A DNA stretch of 64,000 bases. Origin: Prolixibacteraceae bacterium (GTDB lineage: Bacteria; Bacteroidota; Bacteroidia; Bacteroidales; Prolixibacteraceae). Under the pieces are notes generated by a model, which was not told the DNA's origin, searched no databases, and worked only from the letters and a program-made list of their open reading frames with translations. Below, piece after piece: positions 34,688 through 43,690 of the stretch (the first letter of the stretch is position 1; every line of letters starts with the position of its first letter). The stretch lies in contig JAQUIJ010000001.1 in the NCBI GenBank assembly GCA_028683385.1, positions 186,001-250,000 of the forward strand, read 5' to 3'. The translations under genes were made by a program, and so were the position numbers.

Positions 34688-35842
34688 ATGATCCGTAAAT
34701 TTCAATTCTTCTTTCTTGCCTTTTTCTGTGCCCTTTTCCTAAATGCACAAACGAGTAAGCAATTCGCTCCCGGAGAAATCTGGAATGACAACAACGGCAA
34801 ACACATCAACGCGCACGGTGGTGGAATTCTCTACTATAACGGAACCTATTACTGGTATGGTGAGCATAAAATAGCCGGTAAAATCGGCAACTCTGCGCAA
34901 GTTGGAGTAAGTTGTTATTCGTCGAAAGATTTATACAACTGGAAAGACGAAAGCATTGCCCTGAAAGTAGAGGAAGATCAAGCCAGCGACATTACCAAAG
35001 GCTGCACCCTCGAACGACCCAAAGTAATTTACAATGCCAAGACCAAAAAGTTTGTCATGTGGTTTCACCTCGAACTGAAAGGCAAGGGCTATTTTGCCGC
35101 CCGAAGTGGAGTTGCTGTGAGCGACAAACCTGAAGGTCCGTTTACCTTCCTGAAAAGCTTCCGCCCGAATGCCGGATATTGGCCTGTTAATGTTCAGCCT
35201 TGTCATAAAAAGCCGGTTTCGCCCGATGTAAAAGATTCGTATTGCGGAGGAAAAGGTTGTTTGCCCGCTCCCGTTGATTCCGTGAATCTGTTGGGACGCG
35301 ATTTCAAAGGCGGACAAATGGCCCGCGACATGAACCTGTTTGTTGACGATGATGGAACTGCTTACCACATTTATTCTTCCGAAGAAAACAGCACGTTGCA
35401 TATCTCGAAACTCTCTGACGATTACCTTTCTTACTCCGGAGAATATTTTCGTGTATTTGTTGGTCGTTACATGGAAGGTGCGGCACTTTTTAAACGCAAC
35501 GGTAAATATTACATCATTGCTTCTGACTGTACCGGATGGGCTCCAAACGCTGCCCGTTCTGCCGTTGCCGACGAGATTTTTGGAAACTGGACTGAACTTG
35601 GAAATCCAGCGATTGGAAAAGAATCGGAAACCACTTTTCGCTCGCAAAGCACCTACGTTTTGCAGGTTCAGGGTAAAAAAGACAGCTTCATTTATCTAGG
35701 TGACCGCTGGACTCCGGACAACCCGATTGATGGACGATACATCTGGCTGCCAATTATCTTCGAAAACGATGCACCAAAGTTATACTGGAAAGATGAATGG
35801 AGCCTGAAAAACGATGAACGAAGGAGAGAGCGTGAAGAATAA
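34688..35842 (+). CDS. Secreted GH43 enzyme, likely exo-beta-1,3-galactanase type
   Basis: A 384-residue protein with a signal peptide (MIRKFQFFFLAFFCALFLNA, then QTS). The five-bladed propeller opening IWNDNNGKHINAHGGGILYY and YYWYGEHK is characteristic of GH43 subfamily 24, which includes exo-beta-1,3-galactanases acting on arabinogalactan; in those, the usual GH43 catalytic Asp base is missing. A Cys-rich loop (VQPCHKK...YCGGKGCLP) lies mid-protein. The C-terminus ends in an odd basic/acidic tail (NDERRREREE). It begins a group of carbohydrate genes reaching 42278. Subfamily assignment is from motif memory and should be treated as probable. Confidence 0.82.
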   Translation: MIRKFQFFFLAFFCALFLNAQTSKQFAPGEIWNDNNGKHINAHGGGILYYNGTYYWYGEHKIAGKIGNSAQVGVSCYSSKDLYNWKDESIALKVEEDQASDITKGCTLERPKVIYNAKTKKFVMWFHLELKGKGYFAARSGVAVSDKPEGPFTFLKSFRPNAGYWPVNVQPCHKKPVSPDVKDSYCGGKGCLPAPVDSVNLLGRDFKGGQMARDMNLFVDDDGTAYHIYSSEENSTLHISKLSDDYLSYSGEYFRVFVGRYMEGAALFKRNGKYYIIASDCTGWAPNAARSAVADEIFGNWTELGNPAIGKESETTFRSQSTYVLQVQGKKDSFIYLGDRWTPDNPIDGRYIWLPIIFENDAPKLYWKDEWSLKNDERRREREE

Positions 35843-35994
35843 AAGCATCTTCAATATCTTTCATCCTTGAACAAATAATATCTTTCAAATAACTGAAATA
35901 CAATGAAACGAGCATGTAAAATACTTACATCAATGAGCGTGAGAATGTTCACATGCGAGTTCCATACGACCATTAAAAAACAAATTAATCACGT

Positions 35995-37383
35995 ATGAAA
36001 AAAATCTTACTCGCGCTGACAATCATGTTCATTTTCAGCACAAACATGTTCGCAAAAATAATTCTCCCATCGGTATTTGCCGACAACATGGTATTGCAAC
36101 AAAATTCAGATGTGGCCATCTGGGGCTGGTCCGATCCGGGCGAAACCGTTAAAATTGTGACCAGTTGGAACAGCAAAGACACCGTAAAAGTGAAGGCCGA
36201 TAATGCAGCAGCATGGAAGACAACAATTCGTACCATCGGAGCCGGTGGCCCCCACTCCATCCAAATCTTAGGAAATAATGGAGTAACATTAAACAATGTG
36301 ATGCTGGGCGAAGTGTGGGTTTGCAGCGGACAATCGAACATGGAAATGAGTGTCAACTGGAAACTGATTAATGGCGAAGAGGAAGCCGCCAAAGCGAATA
36401 ACCCCAATATCCGGATTTTTCATGTTCAGAAAATTGGCGCCGATTATCCACAACAAACCTGCAATGCCACCTGGACATTATGCACTCCTGAAACCATGCG
36501 CGCAACAAGCGCCGCAGGTTACTTTTTTGCCCGTGAATTGCAGCAAAAGCTGAATGTTCCGGTCGGGATTATTGTTTCAGCATGGGGCGGTACTCCCGCC
36601 GAAGTCTGGATCGAAAAAAGCCGCATCGAAAACAATTCGGAGTTGTATAAGAACAAACACACTGATGATTCACAATGGTGGCCGGGCAGCCCTGGAAAGT
36701 TATACAATTCGATGATCGCACCGTTTGTTCCTTACGGAATTGCAGGAGCCATCTGGTATCAGGGCGAATCGAACTGCGAAAACTACCCGATTTATTCGCA
36801 CTTGATGAAAACCCTGATCGAAAATTGGCGGGCCGATTTCAAAAAAGATTTCCCATTCTATTTGGTGCAAATTGCTCCGTTTGATTACGGTGAAAAAGGT
36901 ACATCTCAATACATCCGCGAGCAAGAAGATATTGTAGCCAAAACAGTTCCGAACACTGGAATGGTTGTTATTACCGATTTAGTCGACAACATCAAGGATA
37001 TTCACCCGAAGGACAAACTGAATGTGGGTAAACGCCTGGCCAATTACGCTTTGACCGAAACCTACAAACAAAATGTGGGCGCTTACAAATCACCATCCTA
37101 CCAATCCATGCAGGTCGAAAAAGGCAAAGTTCGCCTGACATTCAGCGATGTTTTAACCAGCTTGAAATGTACCGGCAAGACTCCTGAACGGTTTTTGATT
37201 GCTGGTGACGATCAAAAATTTGTTCCTGCTACAGCAAAAATGGATGGAAATACAATTGTTCTATCCTCTAAGCTAGTGAAAACTCCGGTTGCCGTCCGTT
37301 TCTGTTTCGACAACACCACCATGCCCGATGTATTCAGCAACGAAGGATTGCCATTAGCGCCTTTCCGAACTGATAAATGGTAA
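35995..37383 (+). CDS. Secreted sialate O-acetylesterase-like carbohydrate esterase
   Basis: A 462-residue SGNH-type esterase with signal peptide (about residues 1-20, ending MFA). The family signature is CSGQSNMEM (110-118; the Ser of GQSN is the usual nucleophile), with AWGGTPAEVW, WYQGESNC and the catalytic Asp-His region DIHPKDKLNVG. In polysaccharide loci such enzymes generally remove acetyl groups from xylan or pectin-type backbones and not only from sialic acid, so 'sialate' is a family name. Between esterase, GH43 and GH2 genes it probably strips acetyl decorations. Confidence 0.87.
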   Translation: MKKILLALTIMFIFSTNMFAKIILPSVFADNMVLQQNSDVAIWGWSDPGETVKIVTSWNSKDTVKVKADNAAAWKTTIRTIGAGGPHSIQILGNNGVTLNNVMLGEVWVCSGQSNMEMSVNWKLINGEEEAAKANNPNIRIFHVQKIGADYPQQTCNATWTLCTPETMRATSAAGYFFARELQQKLNVPVGIIVSAWGGTPAEVWIEKSRIENNSELYKNKHTDDSQWWPGSPGKLYNSMIAPFVPYGIAGAIWYQGESNCENYPIYSHLMKTLIENWRADFKKDFPFYLVQIAPFDYGEKGTSQYIREQEDIVAKTVPNTGMVVITDLVDNIKDIHPKDKLNVGKRLANYALTETYKQNVGAYKSPSYQSMQVEKGKVRLTFSDVLTSLKCTGKTPERFLIAGDDQKFVPATAKMDGNTIVLSSKLVKTPVAVRFCFDNTTMPDVFSNEGLPLAPFRTDKW

Positions 37384-37399
37384 TTTCAACTTATAAGAA

Positions 37400-37452
37400 A
37401 ACCACATAGAGCACAATAGAAAATTCAAAAAAGCTATGTGCCCTATGTGGTT
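37400..37452. repeat. Intergenic foldback between two esterase genes
   Basis: AACCACATAG (37400-37409) pairs exactly with CTATGTGGTT (37443-37452), and inner words GCACA/TGTGC extend the stem. It could weaken read-through from the esterase gene or be a dispersed repeat; both adjoining genes are on the plus strand. Confidence 0.5.
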
Positions 37453-37479
37453 CAGTAAACTTTTTACCTGAATGAAAAA

Positions 37480-38367
37480 ATGAAAAACTTTTTCGTCATT
37501 CTTCTGATTTTGATCTCCGGGGCTCTCTCTGCCGCAACACCTTTTTCTCCTGAAAAACCCGATTCGGCAACGTCATTATCAGAAGTTAAAGAAAGCTACA
37601 AACTCTCCGGGCACCACCTTGCGGCTTTGGCCGAGAAAGTTTTGTACAAAAAAACACCGCAGGAAGACATGTACCTGTACATTTTACGTCCACAGGCGAA
37701 ATCAGTAAAAGCGTTGCCTGCCATTGTTTATTTCACTGGCGGCGGATGGGTTAATGGCGATGTTTACGGGCAAATACCGAACCCTGCATGGTTTCGCGAC
37801 CACGGAATTATTGGCATTGAAGCCGATTACCGCGTCAAATCGCGCCACGGAACCACGCCCATCGAATGCATTCAGGATGCCAAATCAGCCATTCGATTTG
37901 TAAGAGCTCATGCCAAAGAATTGGGAATTGACCCCAACAAAATCATTGCAGCCGGTGGTTCTGCCGGTGGACATCTGGCAGCCTGTACTTTTCTGGATGG
38001 CGGCGATACTCCGGGTGAAGATCTGAGAATCAGTTCGAAACCCAATGCAATGGTGCTGCACAATCCGGTGCTTGGCGAAGGTTTTGGAAAAGAGTTCTTC
38101 GATGCTCATCCCGAATTTTCACCTATTCTGCATATCAAAAAAGGCTGGCCACCCACCATTTTGTCGAACGGAACCAAAGACAATACTACGCCATTTCAAT
38201 ACGCTGAAAAATTTACCCGATTAATGAAAGAAGCTGGGAATGTTTGCGAACTGATACCAGTTAAAGATGCAGATCACTCCTGCGACTGGCCGGTAAGCAA
38301 TCCCAACTTTTTGCCTACCTTGCAACGAATGACCGATTTTCTGAAAGAACAGAAGTTGATCAACTAA
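37480..38367 (+). CDS. Secreted alpha/beta-hydrolase esterase
   Basis: A 295-residue alpha/beta hydrolase with signal peptide (MKNFFVILLILISGALSAAT). The oxyanion strand is YFTGGGWVNGD, the nucleophile elbow is GGSAGG with Ser161, and Asp234 (GTKDNTTPFQ) and His266 (DADHSC) complete a plausible triad. It resembles carbohydrate esterases of the BD-FAE/acetylxylan type. Located between another esterase and a beta-helix lipoprotein, it probably acts in the periplasm on ester-decorated oligosaccharides. Ester specificity is not readable. Confidence 0.83.
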   Translation: MKNFFVILLILISGALSAATPFSPEKPDSATSLSEVKESYKLSGHHLAALAEKVLYKKTPQEDMYLYILRPQAKSVKALPAIVYFTGGGWVNGDVYGQIPNPAWFRDHGIIGIEADYRVKSRHGTTPIECIQDAKSAIRFVRAHAKELGIDPNKIIAAGGSAGGHLAACTFLDGGDTPGEDLRISSKPNAMVLHNPVLGEGFGKEFFDAHPEFSPILHIKKGWPPTILSNGTKDNTTPFQYAEKFTRLMKEAGNVCELIPVKDADHSCDWPVSNPNFLPTLQRMTDFLKEQKLIN

Positions 38368-38383
38368 TTTAAACTTCTGTACC

Positions 38384-39787
38384 ATGAAACGAATTCACTT
38401 TTTAGCAAGTATCCTTTTGCTCGTAATTGGCTGTTCATCACCCACATCAACTTATTATGTTGACGGACAACTGGGCAACGACACAAATCCGGGTACACTG
38501 GAAAAACCGTTTAAAACCATCGGACGGGTCAATTCGCTTCAGCTTCAGGCAGGAAATTCGGTATTTTTCGCCGGAGGACAAACTTTCGCCGGAACACTTC
38601 AATTCAAAGGACTGCAAGGAACAAACGAACAACCCATTACTATCGGATCGTGCGGAAATGGACGCGCCATTCTCAATGGTGAAAATGAAAGTTCGATTCA
38701 AGCCTCTGACTGTTCATGGCTTCAGGTCAAAAACCTTGTCGTCACCGGGAATGGCCGGTTGAAAGGCAACACTGGTAGCGGAGTCGAATTTCGCAGAACA
38801 CAAAATTGCTCAATCGACAGTGTTGAAGCCAGTGGATTTTTGTGGTCGGGAGTGAAAGCTGTGGGTGGAAAAAACTTGCGAATTACCAATGTCTATGCAC
38901 ACGACAATGGCTTTTCGGGTATCAATGTCGAATCTGATGGGCAGAATGCAGGTGGTTTGGAAGGTTCGGGGGCGAAATCGTTCAGGAATTTATACATTGC
39001 CAATTGCGTGGCTGATAACAACCCGGGATGTCCTGAAGTCAAGAGTAACCACTCCGGAAACGGCATCCTGATTGGCGGCGTAACCAATGGAACGATAGAA
39101 TATTGCGAGGCCATGAACAACGGCTGGGACATGCCGCGCGAAGGAAACGGTCCGGTTGGAATATGGGCTTACCAAAGCGACAGCATTACCATTCAACATT
39201 GCTACTCGCACGACAACAAAACATCTGAAAATGGTAAAGACGGCGGAGGGTTCGACTTCGATGGAGGAATGACCAACTCGGTTATGCAATACAATTTGTC
39301 GGCCAATAATGAAGGGGCTGGATACGGTTTGTTCCAATATTACGGCGCTTCGGTATGGAAAAACAACATCGTCCGGAACAACATCAGTTACAACGATGGC
39401 CGTAAAAACGGGCAAGCCGGTATCCTGATGTGGATTGCAAAAGATTCACCGGAACCGATTTCGAGCTGTCAGATTTACGAAAACACGGTGGTGAATTGTT
39501 ATGGACATGCCGTAAGTTTCGAGCCCGGTGCTTATCCTGAATTCCACTTCACGAACAACATTTTTGTGATTACCGGTCATTCCATTTCATTCGTCAACGG
39601 AGATTATACCGGAACCACCTTTGCGAAAAATCAGGCCTGGTCAACCGACCGAAAAGTCCCGCTTGCTTTTCCTGAAGACAAACAGGCTCAGTTGGCCGAC
39701 CCAAAAATGAAGCTTCCGCTTGACGAAACTGAATTACCAAAGAATGTTGCAGAAATGAAAGAAACGAAACTCTTTAAAACGGAATAA
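38384..39787 (+). CDS. Right-handed parallel beta-helix lipoprotein
   Basis: A 467-residue lipoprotein: signal sequence with lipobox LLVIGCSS, lipidated Cys17. The body begins YYVDGQLGNDTNPGTLEKPF, the common opening of right-handed parallel beta-helix proteins (DUF1565/Pel9-like), and contains many repeated short strands (e.g. NLVVTGNG, VYAHDNGFSG, NIVRNNISYN). It is likely surface or periplasm attached. The fold fits a polysaccharide lyase or glycosidase, but no catalytic set is evident, so the substrate and even enzymatic activity are uncertain. Confidence 0.78.
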   Translation: MKRIHFLASILLLVIGCSSPTSTYYVDGQLGNDTNPGTLEKPFKTIGRVNSLQLQAGNSVFFAGGQTFAGTLQFKGLQGTNEQPITIGSCGNGRAILNGENESSIQASDCSWLQVKNLVVTGNGRLKGNTGSGVEFRRTQNCSIDSVEASGFLWSGVKAVGGKNLRITNVYAHDNGFSGINVESDGQNAGGLEGSGAKSFRNLYIANCVADNNPGCPEVKSNHSGNGILIGGVTNGTIEYCEAMNNGWDMPREGNGPVGIWAYQSDSITIQHCYSHDNKTSENGKDGGGFDFDGGMTNSVMQYNLSANNEGAGYGLFQYYGASVWKNNIVRNNISYNDGRKNGQAGILMWIAKDSPEPISSCQIYENTVVNCYGHAVSFEPGAYPEFHFTNNIFVITGHSISFVNGDYTGTTFAKNQAWSTDRKVPLAFPEDKQAQLADPKMKLPLDETELPKNVAEMKETKLFKTE

Positions 39788-39815
39788 AATACCATAACCC
39801 AAACTAACCTAACCA

Positions 39816-42278
39816 ATGAATACCAAACAACTTACCCAAAAACTTAAACGACTTTTAATGTTGTTTGCAGCAATACTAATTGTTTCTTGCAACACGCAAA
39901 AACCCGATTTCAGCAACCGCGATCAGGATTTTGACTCCGGATGGAAATTCAACCGGGGAGATGTTCCCGAAGCAGAAATGGCATCGTTCAACGACTCGAA
40001 ATGGAGATCGATTGATCTTCCGCACGACTGGAGCATCGAAGATTTACCTGCCGTTGCAGGCAAAAAGCAGATCGGTCCATTTTCGGAAGACAGCCCGGGC
40101 AAAGGAGCTACAGGCCATGTTTTAGGTGGAATTGGCTGGTACCGAAAAACATTCGCCCTCGACAAATCGGCCGAAGGCAAAAAAGTACAAATCCTGTTCG
40201 ATGGTGTTTACATGAACTCGGAAGTCTGGATCAACGGTCAGTCGCTAGGCCGTCACCCATACGGTTACACTCCTTTCTATTACGATCTGACTCCCTATTT
40301 AAACCCTTCAGGCGAAAAAAACACGTTGGCTGTAAAAGTAAAAAACACCGGTAAGAACAGCCGTTGGTACAGCGGATCGGGCATTTATCGCCATGTGGTT
40401 TTACAGGTTACTGACAAAGTTCACATCCCGATATGGGGAATTTCGGTTACAACTCCTGAAGTAAATAAAGAGAAAGCGACCGTTAAGCTCAACATTAAAA
40501 TTGCCAACGAAGAAAATAAATCAGGAAAGCTCCAGATTACTACCCGACTTATTTCACCAATAGATCAGGAAAATATTGAAGCAAAAACCACGACAGATAA
40601 ATTTTCAGGTGAAATGGCTGATGCTGAACAAATTTTCGAACTGAAGAATCCGGCACTTTGGTCAATCGACACACCTCAATTGTACCAGGCCATTACCGAG
40701 GTGAGTTTCGATGGCAAGATTGTCGATCAGCAAACCACCACTTTCGGAATTCGTTCCATTGAATTCAGCTCCGAAAAAGGCTTACTTCTGAATGGCGAAA
40801 GCATATTGCTGAAAGGCGGTTGCATGCACCACGACAATGGCCCGCTGGGATCGGCAACCATCGACCGGGCCGAAGAACGCCGCGTTGAACTGATGAAAAA
40901 ATTCGGCTTCAATGCCATACGTACCAGCCACAACCCTCCATCGCGTCAGTTTTTGGATGCCTGCGACAGGCTTGGCGTGTTAGTGATCGACGAAGCATTT
41001 GATCAATGGCAGCGACCTAAAAATCCAGAAGATTACAACCTGTATTTCGACAAATGGCATCAACAAGATTTGGAATCGATGGTGCTTCGCGACCGCAACC
41101 ATCCGTCTGTTATTTTCTGGAGCATCGGCAACGAAATCAACGAACGAGTCGATCCTTCCGGTCTGGAAATCATGAAAAACCTAATAGCCATCGTTAAAAA
41201 TATTGATACGACCCGCCCAATAACCGAAGCCATTTGCTTTTTCTGGGATCACCCGGGCTACAAATGGGAATCAACCATTCCGGCTTTTGCCCAACTTGAT
41301 GTTGGCGGCTACAATTACAAGCTGGATGAATATGAAAACGATCACAAAACGGCTCCGGAACGTGTGATGATGGGAACCGAATCGTTTCCACTTCAGGCAT
41401 TTGAAAACTGGCAAATGGTTGAGAAACACCCTTATGTTATTGGCGATTTCGTTTGGACTGCCATGGATTATCTGGGCGAATCGGGGATCGGACATTCATC
41501 GGTAAAAAGTGATAGCAAAGACACATTCTCGATGGATTGGCCCTGGTACAATGCCTATTGCGGCGACATCGACATCTGCGGATTCAAAAAACCACAATCG
41601 TATTACCGCGATGTAGTTTGGAAAGTAAGCAATCTGGAAATGGCTGTTCATTCACCAATCCCTTCAGGAATGAAGGAAGTGGTAAGTATGTGGGGCTGGC
41701 CCGACGAGCAACAAAACTGGAACTGGGCTGGTAACGAAGGCCAAAAACTTCAGGTAAATGTTTATTCAAATTATCCGGAAGTAAGACTGGAACTCAACGG
41801 GAAAGTGATTGGCTCCAAGCAGGTTTCAACCGAAACCAAGCTGACCGCCGCATTTGAAGTTCCTTTTGAAGCAGGCGAATTGAAGGCCGTTGCATTGAAA
41901 GATGGTAAAGAAGTAGAAACCAAAATTTTGAAAACTACCGGGAAGCCAGCAAATATAAGACTTACAGCCGATCGGACTGCACTGAAAGCCAGTCGCAACG
42001 ATCTTTCGTACGTGACCGTTGAAGTGGTGGACGAAAACGGTGTACTGATTCCAAATGCAAATCTGCCTATCCAGTTTAAAATTGAAGGTGCAGGTGAACT
42101 AGCCGCAGTCGAAAACGGAAATCCTGCCGATATGAAAAGCTTCCGTGCGCCAGAAGTAAGCAGTTTCAATGGCCGCTGTCTGGTGATTTTAAGGCCAACA
42201 GGAGCTTCCGGAGAAATTAAACTGAAAGCCGAATCTGCCGGATTGGAAGGAAGTGAAATTGTTGTGAGCACCAAATAG
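39816..42278 (+). CDS. GH2 beta-galactosidase-type lipoprotein
   Basis: An 820-residue GH2 enzyme. Lipobox at LIVSCNT (Cys25). Order: sugar-binding jelly roll (DFDSGWKFNRGD, VPEAEM, WRSIDLPHDWS), Ig-like domain, TIM barrel with GGCMHHDNGPLG and RTSHNPPS, acid/base Glu440 in SIGNEIN and nucleophile Glu522 in MGTESFP, then DUF4982-type and Ig-like C-terminal domains. Family members here are beta-galactosidases, but beta-glucuronidases and beta-mannosidases share the fold. With a GH43_24-like neighbour, a galactan target is plausible (inference). The last gene of the SusCD-less locus. Confidence 0.9.
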   Translation: MNTKQLTQKLKRLLMLFAAILIVSCNTQKPDFSNRDQDFDSGWKFNRGDVPEAEMASFNDSKWRSIDLPHDWSIEDLPAVAGKKQIGPFSEDSPGKGATGHVLGGIGWYRKTFALDKSAEGKKVQILFDGVYMNSEVWINGQSLGRHPYGYTPFYYDLTPYLNPSGEKNTLAVKVKNTGKNSRWYSGSGIYRHVVLQVTDKVHIPIWGISVTTPEVNKEKATVKLNIKIANEENKSGKLQITTRLISPIDQENIEAKTTTDKFSGEMADAEQIFELKNPALWSIDTPQLYQAITEVSFDGKIVDQQTTTFGIRSIEFSSEKGLLLNGESILLKGGCMHHDNGPLGSATIDRAEERRVELMKKFGFNAIRTSHNPPSRQFLDACDRLGVLVIDEAFDQWQRPKNPEDYNLYFDKWHQQDLESMVLRDRNHPSVIFWSIGNEINERVDPSGLEIMKNLIAIVKNIDTTRPITEAICFFWDHPGYKWESTIPAFAQLDVGGYNYKLDEYENDHKTAPERVMMGTESFPLQAFENWQMVEKHPYVIGDFVWTAMDYLGESGIGHSSVKSDSKDTFSMDWPWYNAYCGDIDICGFKKPQSYYRDVVWKVSNLEMAVHSPIPSGMKEVVSMWGWPDEQQNWNWAGNEGQKLQVNVYSNYPEVRLELNGKVIGSKQVSTETKLTAAFEVPFEAGELKAVALKDGKEVETKILKTTGKPANIRLTADRTALKASRNDLSYVTVEVVDENGVLIPNANLPIQFKIEGAGELAAVENGNPADMKSFRAPEVSSFNGRCLVILRPTGASGEIKLKAESAGLEGSEIVVSTK

Positions 42279-42300
42279 AAATAAGTTAATGGAATGAAAT

Positions 42301-42394
42301 AATGTCGTATATATTATTGGTCAAAATCTTGACTCACCCCGAGCCCTCCTTGCGGAGTGCTCGGGGTGAGTGAATTCAAAATGCGACATTATAT
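42301..42394. repeat. Foldback repeat, copy A
   Basis: A 94-base element with ends AATGTCGTAT and ATGCGACATTATAT, and an inner inverted repeat TCACCCCGAG/CTCGGGGTGA. A second copy with the same ends and a different, longer core lies at 57338-57480; the 29-base right ends match at 27 positions. Both lie just after a glycosidase gene (22 bases after GH2 here). It is likely a non-autonomous dispersed element. Confidence 0.7.
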
Positions 42395-42410
42395 TGGTCT
42401 AATTACTTAA

Positions 42411-42460
42411 ACAAATTAAAGCGGGAACTCTGAATTAACAGAGTTCCCGCTTTAATTTGT
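42411..42460. terminator. Perfect 22-bp hairpin between convergent genes
   Basis: Arms 42411-42432 and 42439-42460 are exact reverse complements (core AAAGCGGGAACTCTG), loop AATTAA. It is AT-flanked on both sides (AAATTAAA, TTTAATTTG), lies between convergent GH2 and rubrerythrin genes and probably serves as a two-way terminator. Confidence 0.65.
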
Positions 42461-42485
42461 GCTATGATGAATTCCCAAAACAAAT

Positions 42486-42511
42486 AAAGCCCCGGATTTC
42501 TCCGAGGCTTT
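42486..42511 (-). terminator. Intrinsic terminator of the rubrerythrin gene
   Basis: On the minus strand a hairpin AAAGCCTCGGA-GAAA-TCCGGGGCTTT is followed by ATTTGTTTTG, a T-rich tract. It starts 26 bases after the rubrerythrin stop codon. Confidence 0.6.
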
Positions 42512-42536
42512 CAGCCTTAACACTTAACATACTCAA

Positions 42537-43229
42537 CTAACTATTTAGCTTATCAATCTTAACAAATTTTTCGGATCCGGTCATTGAAATTCCGCAACGG
42601 CTCGGAGGAGTGGTATCGTATGTGTTTCCACAAGTTGGGCAAACGTAATATACTGTTGGTAATGATTTCACGGTTTTGCCTTCCAATGCGGCTAACGCTT
42701 TTTCGTAAAAAACTTTGTGTTTTTGCTCTGTTTTGTAGGCATAATTCAAGCTTACCAACGCAAGCTGATTTCCGGCTGTATTGGCATTGGTCATAAATTC
42801 AGGATACATGGTTTTAACCTCGTAACCTTCGCCAGCAATGGCATCCTGCAAGTTTTCTTTGGTTGATTTTACTGTAAATTCAGGTTTAATTTCCGGAACT
42901 TTTTGTCCTGATTCGCCCAATACCGCTTTGTGATTGGTTGCATGTATTTTTTCGGATTTTGATGCTGCCATAAACAACATGGCAATTTCGTGGTAGCCTT
43001 CCTCTTCGGCTTTTTTGCTGTAAGCAGCATATTTGGCACTGGCAGTTGTTTCGCCTTTAAAGGCATCCTGCATGTTTTGGAAGTTAACCGTTTTTGCATC
43101 ACCAACTACCGATTGTGATACTGAATTTTTCTGTGTTTCACCTTTTGAACTTGTATTTGTGGTGAACGATTGGAATACAACAACTGATGCAGTTGCTATG
43201 AAAACCATTACGATTGATGACTTTTTCAT
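42537..43229 (-). CDS. Exported rubrerythrin-family protein with altered rubredoxin site
   Basis: A 230-residue protein from ATG 43229 (MKKSSIVMV); an in-frame ATG at 43271 lies upstream of a -7-like box and is rejected. An N-terminal export signal (SIVMVFIATASVVVFQSFT) is followed by a ferritin-like rubrerythrin domain with conserved Glu-bearing helices (AFKGETTASAKY, KAEEEGYHEIA, ASKSEKIHA). The C-terminal rubredoxin-like site reads CPTCG ... RCGIS: the fourth ligand of CxxC-CxxC is Ser, so Fe binding there may be lost or altered. Rubrerythrins are peroxide reductases; export to the periplasm is unusual for the family but occurs in Bacteroidota. Confidence 0.85.
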   Translation of the reverse strand: MKKSSIVMVFIATASVVVFQSFTTNTSSKGETQKNSVSQSVVGDAKTVNFQNMQDAFKGETTASAKYAAYSKKAEEEGYHEIAMLFMAASKSEKIHATNHKAVLGESGQKVPEIKPEFTVKSTKENLQDAIAGEGYEVKTMYPEFMTNANTAGNQLALVSLNYAYKTEQKHKVFYEKALAALEGKTVKSLPTVYYVCPTCGNTYDTTPPSRCGISMTGSEKFVKIDKLNS

Positions 43230-43260
43230 TTTCTGTTTTTTTTGAAGTTTTTTAATGATA

Positions 43261-43268
43261 CAAATATG
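43261..43268 (-). promoter_or_regulatory. Possible -7 box of the rubrerythrin gene
   Basis: Minus strand CATATTTG, one mismatch to TAnnTTTG, 32 bases upstream of the ATG at 43229. It lies inside the longer ORF start (43271), which supports the shorter protein. Confidence 0.4.
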
Positions 43269-43690
43269 CACTCCTGCACATTTAAACTTCCTTCAGCAAT
43301 TCTTAAAATCAGCTTAATTCGACTTTAACGGATTCCTGATCTGAAAAAATTTCACCCCTCCAAACCTCCCCTGAAGGGGCGGCTTTGAAGTCCCCTTCAG
43401 GGGATTTAGGGGTTTTAACAGTGTCATTACTTTCAAATTGTAAGTTTTTGAAAACGCATAATCACTTTTGATACAGCCACCAATGGATAATGTTCTAATT
43501 AGCTAAACTACTCATTTGTAATGCTATTCTTAACCGTTGGCTTCAGCCAACGGTTAGAGTGTTGATAATGAAACCCGCCCGCGTGAAAGAGTTTTTCAAG
43601 CCAAAAACCACATTTCGGACGCCTGCCAGCCGCAGGCAGGGAATAGTATCGACTTGCAATAAAGTAATTACATAAGTAGAATTAATAAAT
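43269..43690. other. Repeat-filled gap upstream of the rubrerythrin gene
   Basis: A 422-base gap without a credible gene. It contains CCCCTGAAGGGG (about 43367-43378) paired with CCCCTTCAGGGG (43392-43403), part of the same dispersed element as 27903-27928; a perfect 12-bp foldback TAACCGTTGGCT/AGCCAACGGTTA (43531-43556); and a smaller CCTGCcagccGCAGG hairpin near 43623-43637. The foldbacks lie 3' of the minus-strand kinase gene and could end its transcript. Confidence 0.6.

Noticed and set aside
35995-37383. Sialic acid catabolism locus
   Set aside because: The only hint is the family name of the esterase; no sialidase, NanA, NanE or sialic acid transporter is nearby.
43531-43556. Small regulatory RNA at the TAACCGTTGGCT foldback
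   Set aside because: A bare 12-bp hairpin without promoter or T-run; better explained as a dispersed repeat or transcript end.
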